This document shows positions 47,066 through 58,271 of a stretch of DNA of 64,000 nucleotides, in pieces. Below the pieces are notes generated by a model that ran no database searches, was not told where the DNA came from, and worked only from the letters and a program-made list of their open reading frames with translations. A program made the translations under genes and the position numbers. The stretch is from contig JAOWBW010000036.1 in assembly GCA_026119855.1 (NCBI GenBank), positions 806,001 to 870,000 of the forward strand. The letters are read 5' to 3'. This DNA is from Campanula takesimana. Lineage: Eukaryota; Streptophyta; Magnoliopsida; Asterales; Campanulaceae. Numbering within the stretch: position 1 is the first letter of the stretch; every line of letters begins with the position of its first letter.

Positions 47066-50000
47066 TTAGAAGCGGTCGAAGGTATGGAGATCATCTTCAG
47101 TGGGATCAGAGAAGGGAGAGCGGTAAGAGGGCATGGAGCGACCGAGAATGAGAATAGGTACGGTCACTCCATCTTCATCATCTTCACCCTGAGCATTTAC
47201 ATTACCGTGGCCTGCTTCTGCCTCTTGATTTGCAACTAGATTACCGTGGCGGTTGATCCTGTTCAGCACAGTGTTAGCTCGATTGGATAGTAAATCAATT
47301 TTGTTTGATTGGTCATTGAGGCGGTTGGTGTGGACAATCATGGCTTGTTTGAATGCTTCCAATTTCCTACTCAAGCTTTCATTCAGATTGGTCATAGCGG
47401 TTTTTAGGGCAATATCAACATCTTTTTCCACTGACATTCTTACTTTCTTTATTTCCAGAGAGAGTTCATCTTTAACATCCTCCATAGATTTTGAGATATC
47501 TACCGAGGCTTTTAAGACTTCCTTTGAGAAGCACTTCATGATGGCCCTTGTTTGAATAAGGATAGATTTGTTCATAAAGTCCGGAGTTACCATGAAGGCA
47601 CTTGGAGCAACAAGAGCGGTAGAAGTAGAGCCAGCAGCTTGACCGGGCCTCGAAGAGCTGCTGCCTGCTTGACCGGAGAGGGCATCTGATATAGCCTTTG
47701 ATAGGTACTCTCTCTCCCCCTTAATGGTCTCAATCAGTTGAGAGGGGAGAGCAACAACCTGGTCTTTAAGCACTGAATTGGCAGACTTCAGCTGAGAGAT
47801 TTCTTCATGAAGAGCGGTCTGATTGGCGGTCAGCTTTGAGATCTGGGTTTGGGAATCCAGATTGATTTGTGTAAGCATTTCCACTGCAGTCAATAGATGA
47901 GCAATTTGATCGACCGGAGGTTCAGAAGGGGATTGCCTGATTGGAGACATGGTCATATTACCAGTATCATTAACTTCGCGGTCACTGGGTTCATGGTCAT
48001 CTTCTTGACTGTGACCCCCATGCTCAGAAAGCTTTTCAACATTTGCTGGAACTTCATCATCACTAAGCACCGGGCTATCAGCGTTGATACCCTTATCAAT
48101 CTCAACATTATCATCAGCATTATGATCAGAATGTTCTGATCCATCATCAGATACATCCTTCACCTCTTCATCTGTAGATTCATCAACTAAACCGAGTGTT
48201 GGTTTAGAACTTGGTTGCCTTTTCAGGCGCTGGGGGGGAGCAATTTCAATAACATCTTCACGGTCGCCCTGAGTAGGTGAACCGGATGGGGTAAATACTG
48301 GAGATGCGGTCGAAAGAGGAGGTCCTGAAATCTTGGATTTCTTTGCTGTTTGAAGGGGACTTAGAGAAAGATCCCTTTTCTTGGATTTCTCCCCCTGAGA
48401 CGAAGCGGGGAGTGCAGAAGACTTCGACTTGAAAGATTTGGATGGAGCGGTCGGAGAGAGAACGGTAGGCTTGGAGACGGTTGATTTGGAGATTGGTGCG
48501 GTAGACTTGGTTTTCAATGGTGCGGTAGGAGGAATGTTGGAAGGAGACTTATTGGTTGAAGGTTCCTTGATGACAACTCCAGTCAATGGTCTTGGTTTGG
48601 GAGGAGCGGTCGATGCACTGGCAATTCCTTTGCCTTTAACCTTTCTTCTAGATTCTTCCTCGTCCTCAGCTTCTTCATCATCATCATCATCATGGACAGA
48701 TGAGGACTTCCTTGGTGCGTCAAGTCCTAAGGCTATTCTGGCAGCTTTGGTGTAGGCAGGAGGGATGTATTTTTCTCTTTTGTGCTCAGGTTCACGATTT
48801 CTGTATTCCTGGTATTGATCATCACCAAAACGGTTGCGGTAGGTAGATCTCATAGTCTTGATATCAAAGACCTTGGATAGAGAGATGGGAACTTTGGCAT
48901 CTGTATCTCGGTTGATATCCCTTCTGAGTTCAGGAATGAATTTAAACAACAGAGAAAGGAACCGTGAGTTTTTCTTGTATTTGGTGGCGGCCTTTTCAGA
49001 CATCAGCTTCTTATAATCAGAAATGTGATCTAACAGGAGATCATATAGAATCTTGGGCCAATTCATCTTCCTGCCCAGATAGATTGCAGTAGACAGCCTC
49101 CATTGAGTGGTATTGAAATTGCCATGGTTGCCACTCTTGCAGAGCAGACCGTGGCCAACCAAGTGACCAATGTAATACATCACCTCTGGAAAGGTTTTCC
49201 GGTAGGGCTTGCACACGTCAGTAGATCCAATCAATCTCATTGCCAATCCATCATATTCTTCGTCAGATAGAGAGATAGGAGCCTCATTGTCAATGTCAAG
49301 ACAAAGAGTGGAGGCAATATCAGTGTAGTCAATCTCTATCTTGTGACCGTAAACTTCTGCAGCAATCCAGTTAAGAGAGTTGTTTTGCTCATCTCTTCCT
49401 TTGATTTCCTTTGCGGTAGAATAAAATTCTCCGACTGCGGCAAGGTAGTGACTGGTTTGATTCATAGTGAAATAATGAAGTATGTCTGATTTCTTCATTC
49501 TTTTTATCAAATGCCTCCCAATAGCATCCTTCTGGAGGTCTTTATAATCAATAACGCAGCCGGGAATAAATGATTGCTCTTCCTACAAAATTGAGAAAGT
49601 TAGCAATAGTGATGCGGTCAACCAATGTGCGGTCGAAGGATTGATGATGCGGTCGACAGGCACACGGTAGACAGAGAGCGGTTAACAAAAACACATAGAA
49701 ATATTTCAATGATAATTAAAAACACGCACAAACAACATATTACTATGTGTAAATGAATTTAAGGATCAAAAAGTGATGCTCTCAAGAACATGAAGAACAC
49801 CATAAGAACACTGTTCATCGCAAAAATGCAGAATACGATATAGTTGACGAAAATTCATAAAAATTACACCAAAATGGGCACAAAAACCGATTAAGCAAGA
49901 AATATCAACAATTTCACTACCAAAACATCATAATTACCAGAATATGAAAGGGAAAAATAAAAATATGAACTAAAAGCTTTGAAAAATTCATGGTATAGAG

Positions 50001-50266
50001 AGATTTAACAACTAGAATATGAATCTAAACATTATGTTGAGCTCGAAATCTCGAAAATAACAAGAATAACTAGTAAAACAATGAGAATTTAACCAGAAAC
50101 AGAGAGAATCGAACATGAATACCAAGGGTTTTAAACCCGCCAAAACTGAGAAACGAAAATTGAAAATGGAGGAGTTTGGGTCAAGAAATCATACCATTGT
50201 ATCTTCAGAGTGTGGTTCTTGAGATTTCTTAGATGATTTGGTTGTTTGAGAGGGTTTAGGAGCCAT
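47066..50266 (-). CDS. Env-position gene of the Sirevirus-like element, two exons
   Basis: Exon 1, 50266-50195, begins ATG GCT and ends in phase 0 at a GT donor (50194-50193); exon 2 starts after an AG acceptor (49584-49583) at 49582 and stays open to 47066. Predicted 862 residues; the intron is about 612 nt. N-terminal half globular, with EFYSTAKE (residues 76-83) and WRLS...KMN landmarks that parallel the Athila-like env-position protein. The middle (about 300-560) is Ser/Pro/Lys- and acidic-rich, the C-terminal third looks helical and coiled-coil-like. No signal peptide or membrane span seen, so a true envelope role is doubtful. It is the only long, unbroken frame in the element. Confidence 0.7.
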
Positions 50267-51017
50267 TTAAATAGAGAAAGTGAGAAGAAATGGTGAAAGA
50301 ATGGAGAGAGGGTGAACTGGGTTTGTAGAGAGAGAAAGTAGAGAGATGTAGAGAGAAGGAGTTTCTGAAAAAGTGTTTTGCAGAGAGGTGGAGGTTAAGG
50401 AAATAGTGGAGCCGTTTGTGCAGAGAAGTGGGAGGTTAACTCTGCAAATTCAAGGATTTGACCAATGATGTCCTTTCGCCATAAATGCATGGATAGTGAC
50501 GGCGGACATAAATAAGGGAATAAAATTAATTGCAAATGATTTGAATTAAATGAAAATGAGGGAAAAGAGGAAATTACAAAATTACCCCTTAGGATGACTA
50601 GGAGGATCCTAAAAATTGCTAAGTTAGAAACACTTACCTGGTCACCAAACTTTTGCGGTCAGGTGCTTGACCGTGATATTTGCGGTCAAGAATGTTACCT
50701 TGGCCTATGAATGCTTCTTTAAAGTAGTGAACGAATATCATCATTTTCCCATGCGGTCGGCTTCTTTAAAGCCTGAACAAATTTCATCTTTATATGCGGT
50801 TAATGGGGCGGTTGGCATATGAGCGGTTGACGTTTATGCGGTCAGCATTGATGAGGTCAGCTTTGATAGATTTTGATGCTTCGACCGGAATTACTTGACC
50901 GGTGAGATGGTAATCGACCATGATTTTACCGGTAAAGAGTGTTGACCGTGACCTACTTGTTTTTGAACTTGGATAAAACATAAGACATTAGCACAATCAA
51001 GGTATATGGACAAGTAA
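50267..51017 (-). promoter_or_regulatory. pol/env spacer with GCGGTC motif cluster
   Basis: Noncoding. Between 50640 and 50960 about a dozen GCGGTC, GCGGTT, TTGACCG or GACCGG words occur, the same motif that crowds the LTRs, at 370-690 bp upstream of the env-position ATG. Inferred promoter for that gene. Confidence 0.45.
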
Positions 51018-53393
51018 TTAAAGTTCTAGCATACCAATCTCTCCTCTAAGATACCTAAATCTCTTGGAATCCAGAGCCTTGGTGAGAATATCTGCAATTT
51101 GATTGTCAGTACTCACATACTCTAGATGGATATTACCTTTTTCCACATGATCCTTGAGAAAGTGGTATTTGATATCAATGTGTTTGGTTTTTGAATGCAT
51201 GACAGGGTTGTTGGAGACAGCAATAGTAGATGTATTGTCACAAAAGATTGGACAATTTTCTTCGTTGATTCCGTAGTCAACCAATTGTTGCTTCATCCAC
51301 AGCACTTGGCAGCAGCAGCTTCCAGCAGCTATATATTCAGCTTCTGTGGTAGATACAGAGACTGGGGCTTGTTTCTTGCTTGCCCATGAAACGAGTCGAT
51401 TTCCAAGGAAATGACAGGTTCCACTTGTGCTTTTCCTGTCGATGGTACATGCTGCATAATCTGCATCTGAGTAACCTATAAGATCAAAATTTGAATCTTT
51501 GGAGTACCAAAGTCCAAGGTTAATAGTCCCAGATAGATATCGAATTATTCGTTTAACAGCAATAAGATGTGCTTCTCTAGGATCAGCTTGATAGCGAGCA
51601 CAAACGCAAACACTAAACATGATATCTGGCCTACTAGCAGTTAAGTATAGGAGAGAGCCAATCATACCTCGATACAAGGTTTGATCTACCTTCTTACCTT
51701 TCAAGTCTTTGTCTAGCTTGTTACCAGTAGCCATAGGAGTGTCGTATGCCTTTGCATTTTCAAGTCCAAATTTCTTAATGAGATCTCTTGTGTACTTTGC
51801 TTGATTGAGGAAGATGCCTTCAGCACATTGTTTAATTTGAAGCCCAAGGAAGAATGTTAATTCTCCCATCATGCTCATCTCAAATTTGCTTTTCATTAGC
51901 TTCTCAAATCGCTTACACAACAATTCATTAGTAGAACCAAAAATAATATCATCTACATATATTTGAACGAGTAAAGTATGATCATGATATTTAGCAATGA
52001 ATAAAGTTGTGTCGATCTTACCACGCTTGAAGCCTTTCTCTAGGAGAAATTTAGATAGAGTATCATACCATGCACGTGGAGCTTGTTTGAGTCCATATAA
52101 AGCTTTACGGAGTTTGTAGACATGATTTGGAAATTTGGGGTCTTCAAATCCGGGCGGTTGAGCAACAAAGACTGTTTCTTGAAGTTCTCCGTTGAGAAAT
52201 GCACTCTTCACATCCATTTGATATAGCTTGAATCTTTTGTAAGAGGCATAAGCTAAGAATATCCTTATAGCTTCGAGTCTTGCAACGGGGGTAAACGTTT
52301 CATCATAATCAATGCCTTCTTCTTGTCTATATCCTTGTGCAACCAACCTAGCTTTGTTCCTTGTGATGCTTCCATTCTCATCCATCTTGTTTCGGAACAC
52401 CCACTTTGTACCAATCACTCCTTGATCTTGTGGCCTTGGAACTAAGGTCCAAACTTTGCATCTTTCAAATTGGTTGAGTTCTTCTTGCCTAGCAACAACC
52501 CAACTTGAGTCTTGGAGTGCTTCATCAACTTTCTTGGGTTCAACTTGAGATATGAATGCTGTAAGTGCATCGTAGTTTGATCTTCTTGTTCGAACACCAG
52601 AATGCAAGTCACCAATGATATTCTGAATTGGGTGATCTCTAACCTCACGAACTTCTTGAGGTATATCTGGTTGAGTTGATGGTGGTTGTAAGTCTTCTAG
52701 TGGTACATCATATATGCCATCCCAATCGTAAGTAATTTGAGGGATAGGTTCTTCCACATTGATGGGTGTTTCAATTTCAACTCCATTTGAGGTAGCAGCA
52801 GATGTGGTAGTTTCTGGTGCTTCATATGAGGTAGATGGAGGTGCAGTTGAGGTAGATGGGTTTCCTTGAGTTGATTGATTTTGTGGTTGATTTGTACCTG
52901 TCTCATTAAGCTCAACAAAATCATCAGCAACATTTGGAGCCATATGTGGCTCAAGGAGAGAATGTTCATCAAAAGTAACATGGACAGATTCAACTATCTT
53001 AAGAGTGGTTTTATTAAATACACGAAAAGCTTTTGAGTGTTTAGCATACCCAATAAATATACCTTCATCGGCCTTGGGAGCAAATTTACCTCGATGTTCT
53101 TTACCATTGTAGAGTATGAAGCATTTGCATCCAAATATCTTGAAGTATGCTATGTTGGGGGTTCTTCCTCTCCAAAGTTCATAAGGGGTTTTGTTGTAGG
53201 TCTTGTTGATGAGGGATCTATTCTGAGTAAAGCATGATGTATTGACGGCTTCAGCCCAAAAGTATTGAGGTAGCTTTGCTTCAGCAATCATTGTTTTTCC
53301 GGCCTCTATCAACGTTCTATTCTTTCTTTCCACCACCGTTTTGTTGTGGAACTCCAGCAGCAGAGAAGTTGTGGTCAATACCATGATCGTCAC
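51018..53393 (-). pseudogene. Sirevirus-like integrase C-terminus, RT and RNase H
   Basis: 791 codons; the real frame begins after about residue 17, at the end of the integrase core (the catalytic Glu in VVERKNRT). Then the integrase C-terminal region, a Ser/Thr/Pro-rich linker (about 165-250), Ty1-type RT with YVDD at 479-482, and RNase H with SDAD (642-645), Glu685 and Asp719 (FCDN). Intact in itself; the upstream frame break (about 53345) cuts it from the rest. Confidence 0.9.
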
Positions 53394-54252
53394 AGTATTG
53401 AGCTACACCGTTGTTCTTGAATTCTGTACCGTTGTCGGATCGAACACTAACGATGTCATCTTCTTTTTGTGTTTGGAGCTGTCTAAAGAGTGCGGTCAAA
53501 ATGTCATAACAATCATCTTTGGAGCTCATCATCTCGACCCACGTATATCTTGAGTAGTTATCTACCACAACTAAGGAATATCTGTTTCCTCCAATACTTG
53601 CGGTAGAAACAGGTCCAAACAGGTCCATATGTAGTAGTTGCAAACATCTAGAAGTTGAAGGTGTCGTCTTGCTGGAGAAAGACGCTTTTGGTTGTTTGCC
53701 TAGTTGACATGCTGTGCAATTCTCATCGTGGTGATCAGCTACTTTGGGTAGACCACGAACTAGATTTTCTCTACCAATCTTGGAGAGATACTTGAAGTTT
53801 AAGTGACTTAGTCTTTTATGCCACAGCCAACTATTCTCACTAACATTCTTTGCTACAAAACAGAGATTAGAAGAAATGCAAGATGAATTAAAATCAACAA
53901 CATAAACATTTTTCTTACGAACCCCTTTGAGCAAAGTGACGCCGGATATGCCATCTTTGATGAGACAGAAATTTGAAGTGAAGTGACATTGCAATCCTTT
54001 GTCGCAGAACTGAGATATTGAGAGTAGATTGTGTTGTAGACCAGTAACTAGAGAGACTTCTTGGATGGTGATTTTTCCTTTTTGGATGACTCCATATCCT
54101 ACAGTCTTTCCTTTGTTATTATCTCCGAAGGTTACTGATGGCCCTTTTTCTTCACGGGCATCTTCCAATAAATTGATATCTCCGGTCATGTGCCTTGAGC
54201 AGCCACTGTCGAGATACCATAAACTTGATTTATCCTTGAAGTGTCCAGCCAT
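53317..54252 (-). pseudogene. Sirevirus-like protease and integrase N-terminus
   Basis: Starts with the protease active site YLDSGCSRHMTG, followed by the pre-integrase zinc region (HKRLSH...CTACQ) and the integrase core with two catalytic Asp residues (LLHMDLFGP and VRSDNGTEF). The frame is lost just before the third catalytic residue, near 53345, by one base. Confidence 0.88.
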
Positions 54253-54321
54253 TAAGCAGAGGGCCTATAAAATAAACATTTAAGAACAAGGTCCCCATTT
54301 TATTCTTTTGGGTCCAAAGGG

Positions 54322-54927
54322 TTAGCAACTTTTGACAACCCACACTTGCCTCACAGAAGGAGGGTTACTCTTTCTGGGATTAGGTGTGAATCTCAAAAGA
54401 CATTCAGCAGCCTTGTGACCATAACCATCACACACAGAACAATGGTGGAAGCCACCCAACTGAGGGTTAACAAACTTCGTTGAAGTCTTGAGCACGACAT
54501 TGTTAACTGGTATGGAAAATCTCTCCCGAACAAAGTTCAATTTCTTGAACTTGACCGCTTTGCCTTGGTTTGCGGTCGACATGCCACGGAAGGCTACTCG
54601 ACCGGGCTTTGAGGTAGAAGCACGGTCATGATCAGGTACCTTCCAAGAGTCTTCCACTTTGGTAGGATTTTCCATGGCTTTTCCTTTCAACTTTAAAGCC
54701 TTTCCAGTTTGATTCTTAGGGTAGACATAATGGAACTCTAGTTTCTTCTTTGGTTCTTGTCCTTTACCCTTTGAACCATGATGTTTAGCTTTTGACTCTT
54801 CCAAAGTTTGTTGGGAAAATTTCTCATCTCTTTCATAACAAGATGCACATTTAAAGTTGTCACTAGTTTGGAATCCCAAGCCTTCTTTATCACCACTAGA
54901 CTTTTGGGATTCTAGTATTTGTTCCAT
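54322..54927 (-). pseudogene. Sirevirus-like gag C-terminal part with second zinc knuckle
   Basis: Continues after a one-base break near 54940. Contains TMEQILESQKSSGDKEG-type sequence usual at this place in Sireviruses, a Lys-rich stretch, and a CCHC-like knuckle (CSVCDGYGHKAAEC). Several stops separate it from the protease (54253-54321); a short intron there is possible. Confidence 0.7.
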
Positions 54928-55272
54928 AGTGACACGAGAATTGGTCCACTCATTGTGATCCTTTTCAGGTCTTTTATCTTAGCAACCAATTCTTCGTTTT
55001 TAACTTTAAATATAGCATTTTGTTCTTCTAAGAAGCGGTTTCGATCAGTAAGAGGAGTCATACTCTTGATCTGTTCCTTAAGGAGGGTGAGTTCAGATCT
55101 TAGTAGAGATTTCTCCGTCTTAAGCTGGGAAATTTCTTCAGTTGAAAGTGCTAAAGCTTCCTTCATGCCAGAGAATTTACTAATTACCTGTTCAGCTTTT
55201 GCAAACATCTTTTCTTGTTCATCGGGGGTAATGTCAAATTTGACTTGTGGTGTGGTAGACAGAACTTCCTTT
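54912..55272 (-). pseudogene. Sirevirus-like gag coiled-coil segment
   Basis: A heptad-like Leu/Glu/Lys-rich segment in its own frame between breaks near 55275 (C run) and 54940. Confidence 0.65.
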
Positions 55273-55839
55273 ACTTTGGGGGTTTAGTAGAGCCTTCTTT
55301 GCTGCACTCACATCACATCTTGAAAATAAAAGATCACCATTCTTTTGAACCGGAGTTAGGAATCCCTTTTCTGCAAGTTCATCGGCCGTATAACTTATCC
55401 GTTTAGGTTTTGCATTTGGTGAGCGACGACTTTTATTTTCATCCTCATCATCGGACTGAACGACCAAACAGATGTGACCTTCTTCAGAATCCTCATCGCT
55501 TTCATCAGAATCTGACTCTATCCAGGTAGCTAACTCTTTTGTGGTAGAGTCCTCTTCAGCAACCATCCCCTTTTGCTTTGAGTATCTTGGATTGAAGTTG
55601 TTTTTCTTCTTCATATACTCATACTTGGGAATTGGGCATTCTGATGCGAAATGACCGGGTTTCCTGCAATTAAAACAAACGAGATCCTCTTTCTTCTTGG
55701 AGAAGTTGAAGTTCTCTTTCTTCTTTGAAGGGCTGCTCCTTGAAAACCTTGTTGGAGCTTTGCTTGTTGATCCGGGTCTTGCTGTCTTTCTGAACTTTTG
55801 GAATCTTTTCACAAACATAGCAAAATCATCATCATCCAT
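55234..55839 (-). pseudogene. Sirevirus-like gag segment with CCHC zinc knuckle
   Basis: Basic region, then CFNCRKPGHFASEC (C-x2-C-x4-H-x4-C) and an acidic stretch (SDSDESDEDSEEG). Frame breaks on both sides: near 55845 (A run) and 55275 (C run). Confidence 0.8.
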
Positions 55840-56587
55840 ATCAAGTAAATCTGATGTGGAGATTTTGGATCTTCTTCCTCGATCACTTCTTCCTTTTGAG
55901 CAACCAACGATAAGCTCTTTGTTTTTCCTTCCATTTCAGCAATGTTGTTAAGCTTGATATCAAAGACCTTGAGGTTGGCATAGAGGCTTCTGAGTGACAT
56001 GTCATCTAGTAGCTTGGTATCTTCAAGAGTGTTTCCTTTGTGTAGATATTGCGAACCAAGAGCGGCAAGAAAATTAACATTGATTTCTTTCTTGGTAAGC
56101 TTCTTTCCGAGTGCTGTATAAGTACTTACGATCTCACAATAACGATCATAAGTGGCTCTTAGTGATTCACCGGGGATCTTAGCAAAGTTGTTGAATCTTC
56201 TTTGCAAGCTTGATCTCCTTCGATGTAATCTTCAATTGCATCCCAAAGTTCTTTTGCAGTAGAACATTCCATGATCTGTCGACGCTGTGACGTACTCAAG
56301 GTACTTAGAAGTATGCTTTTTGCTTTTACATCCATTCCAACTAGTCTTTTCTCTTCATCAGTCCATTCAGCTTTTGGTTTCTTGATAGTTGGATTTGCAC
56401 CATTGGTTTCTGGATCCGGATTAGCTTTCATTGGGAAGTATGGTCCAATGGTAAGACAGTCACCAAGTTGCTCGTCCATGGAGTAGAACTGAGTTAGAAT
56501 GCTGTGCTTCCATACGTCAAAATTATCTTCGTCGAACGCTGGAACGTGAGTAAAGTTAACCGTTGCCATAGTTTTCTGACTTGCCAT
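55809..56587 (-). pseudogene. Sirevirus-like gag N-terminal and capsid part
   Basis: Begins MASQKTMATV at 56587. The Copia-type gag domain runs over two frames: 56587-56159, then 56207-55809, with a break near 56195 that looks like a small deletion with frame change. It would form the particle; this copy cannot make it whole. Confidence 0.82.
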
Positions 56588-56644
56588 TTCGAATCGGCAC
56601 CCAAGCTGTTAAGCTTGAAAAACAGAAGTTTTATAAAGGTGTTT

Positions 56645-56656
56645 GCTCTGATACCA
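56645..56656 (-). other. Primer binding site, initiator tRNA-Met type
   Basis: TGGTATCAGAGC on the minus strand, two nt inside the 5' LTR; the standard Copia primer. Confidence 0.9.
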
Positions 56657-56658
56657 CT

Positions 56659-58271
56659 TGTTGGTCCCAAAGACACAACAAGGGTATGAAAGGAGGCTAA
56701 AGGGGGGGTGAATAGCCTACTTAAAATTTCAACCCTTTTTCAAAATTCAACCAAGTGCTTACAATCTTGAGTTTTGCGGTCAAGTAATAAACCGTGCGGT
56801 CAAGGTGTAATATGCACAGCGGAAGTTTTCGATGGAAATAAGGTAGAGTTGTTTATGACAAAATCTCTAACACCAGAACTCACGGTCAACCCAGTTGCGG
56901 TCAATTGAGTCCGGTCAAGATAAGTGCGGTCAAATAGAAATGCGGTCAAGAGATTTGTGGTCAGATGGTTGAGAAATTGAAAGTTGTTGTCTTAGAAGTT
57001 TTGGCAAAATATAAGTTAGTCAGATTTTAACTTAGGCAATATGGAGAACAAACAAACACAATTCACAATACGTTTGAGTATCTGTAAGATCAAACACTAA
57101 ACGACAAACAAAGTTAATATGAACAATGAAGAACAAGATGAACAATACTTGAAAGTAAATTTGCAGAAAGTAAAATGACACAAGTATTTGGAAAGGTTCG
57201 ATCTGTTAAAAAGATCTACGTCCTTTACCAAGATGGTCAGTCTTGGATTTTGAATGGAGGTATATATTGATTCTTGAGTGTACAGATTACAGAGATGAAG
57301 TATTGAATCAACACCTACTTTCTATGAAGAACAAATCCTAGACTTAGACCAGTGTATCCCTTTTGATTCAATCTAAGTGATTGATCAATTGGGGTGAGTG
57401 TGTGTAAGAGTCTGAAGCTCTTTGAAATCTATATGATTTAGAGCCTAAAGAATCTTAAGTGTTACAAGGCTTGAGATGACTTGAATGTTGCTGGAGATCT
57501 TTGAAGGTTTGAAGGTGAGTTCTTTGAAGATTCAAAGGATTCTGGAAATCTTGAGTATGATCTTCAATCACCAAGTATTTCAACAGCAATTTCTCTCTTA
57601 GAATCTCAGCACAGTTCAATGAAGAACTTAAGGGCTATTTATAGCCTTGAATGAGAAAATAGCTGTTGGATTTACTTGGGCTCCAAGTTGAAGGACAATG
57701 AGCTGTTGAATTCTGATTGGAGCTCATTCTGAGTTTGTCCTTTTTGCAGATAAGAGGTGGTCCCACTTAGATGAATTCAAATTTGAATTACTTGGGATCC
57801 AAGTTCTGCAACGTTCTAAACTAACCATAGTTTGACCATGGTTAAGTTTGAACATACTTGGGTTCTTGAACTTCTGCTCATCTGCGGTCAAGACTTGCGG
57901 TCGGAGCTCTTGCGGTCAATATGCCTAAGGGCATCTGCGGTCGAGGGGTCAAATGTGACCTGTCAAGATATGCCACAAAGCTTCACGGTCACTGACTTTC
58001 GGTCAAGTGATTCACGGTCCAGTGGTCTTCCACGGTCAGGTGGTCTACCACGGTCAAGTAAATTCACGGTCAAGGTCTTGACCACTAAAATTCCAGACTT
58101 AGAAAATTTTCAGCCTATCAATCTAAAGCCTATACAATCAAAGTGGACTATTCTAAAAATGAAGTTTAACACTTCTTACAATATATCCTAAAGTCCACAA
58201 AAGATAAAATTAGGTTATGGGATCAATCAAATCTAGGTAATAGGAGTGGTTTATAATAAGCATATCCAACA
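56659..58271 (-). repeat. Sirevirus-like 5' LTR
   Basis: The promoter LTR on the minus strand. TATA (complement of CTATTTATAG at 57635-57644). About ten GGTC motifs at 57890-58085 lie roughly 250-440 bp upstream of it in U3, and seven more at about 56775-56950 in R/U5. Confidence 0.9.

Larger units (their letters stand above)
45010..58271 (-). mobile_element. Sirevirus-like Copia retrotransposon with env-position gene
   Basis: Two 1613-bp LTRs (45010-46622 and 56659-58271) with a perfect CTTGT duplication (45005-45009, 58272-58276). I see about four differences between the LTRs, so the insertion is recent. Minus-strand order: LTR, tRNA-Met-type primer site, gag, protease, integrase, RT, RNase H, env-position gene, polypurine tract, LTR. 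The Copia domain order, size (13,262 bp) and env-position gene fit the Sirevirus (SIRE/Maximus) group. Gag-pol carries at least four one-base frame breaks plus stops. The element sits in an intron of the CACTA gene. Confidence 0.92.

Noticed and set aside
46183..58191. A 119-codon frame at 46183 and 57832
   Set aside because: It lies inside the two Sirevirus-like LTRs and reads through the GGTC motif array; antisense to the element.
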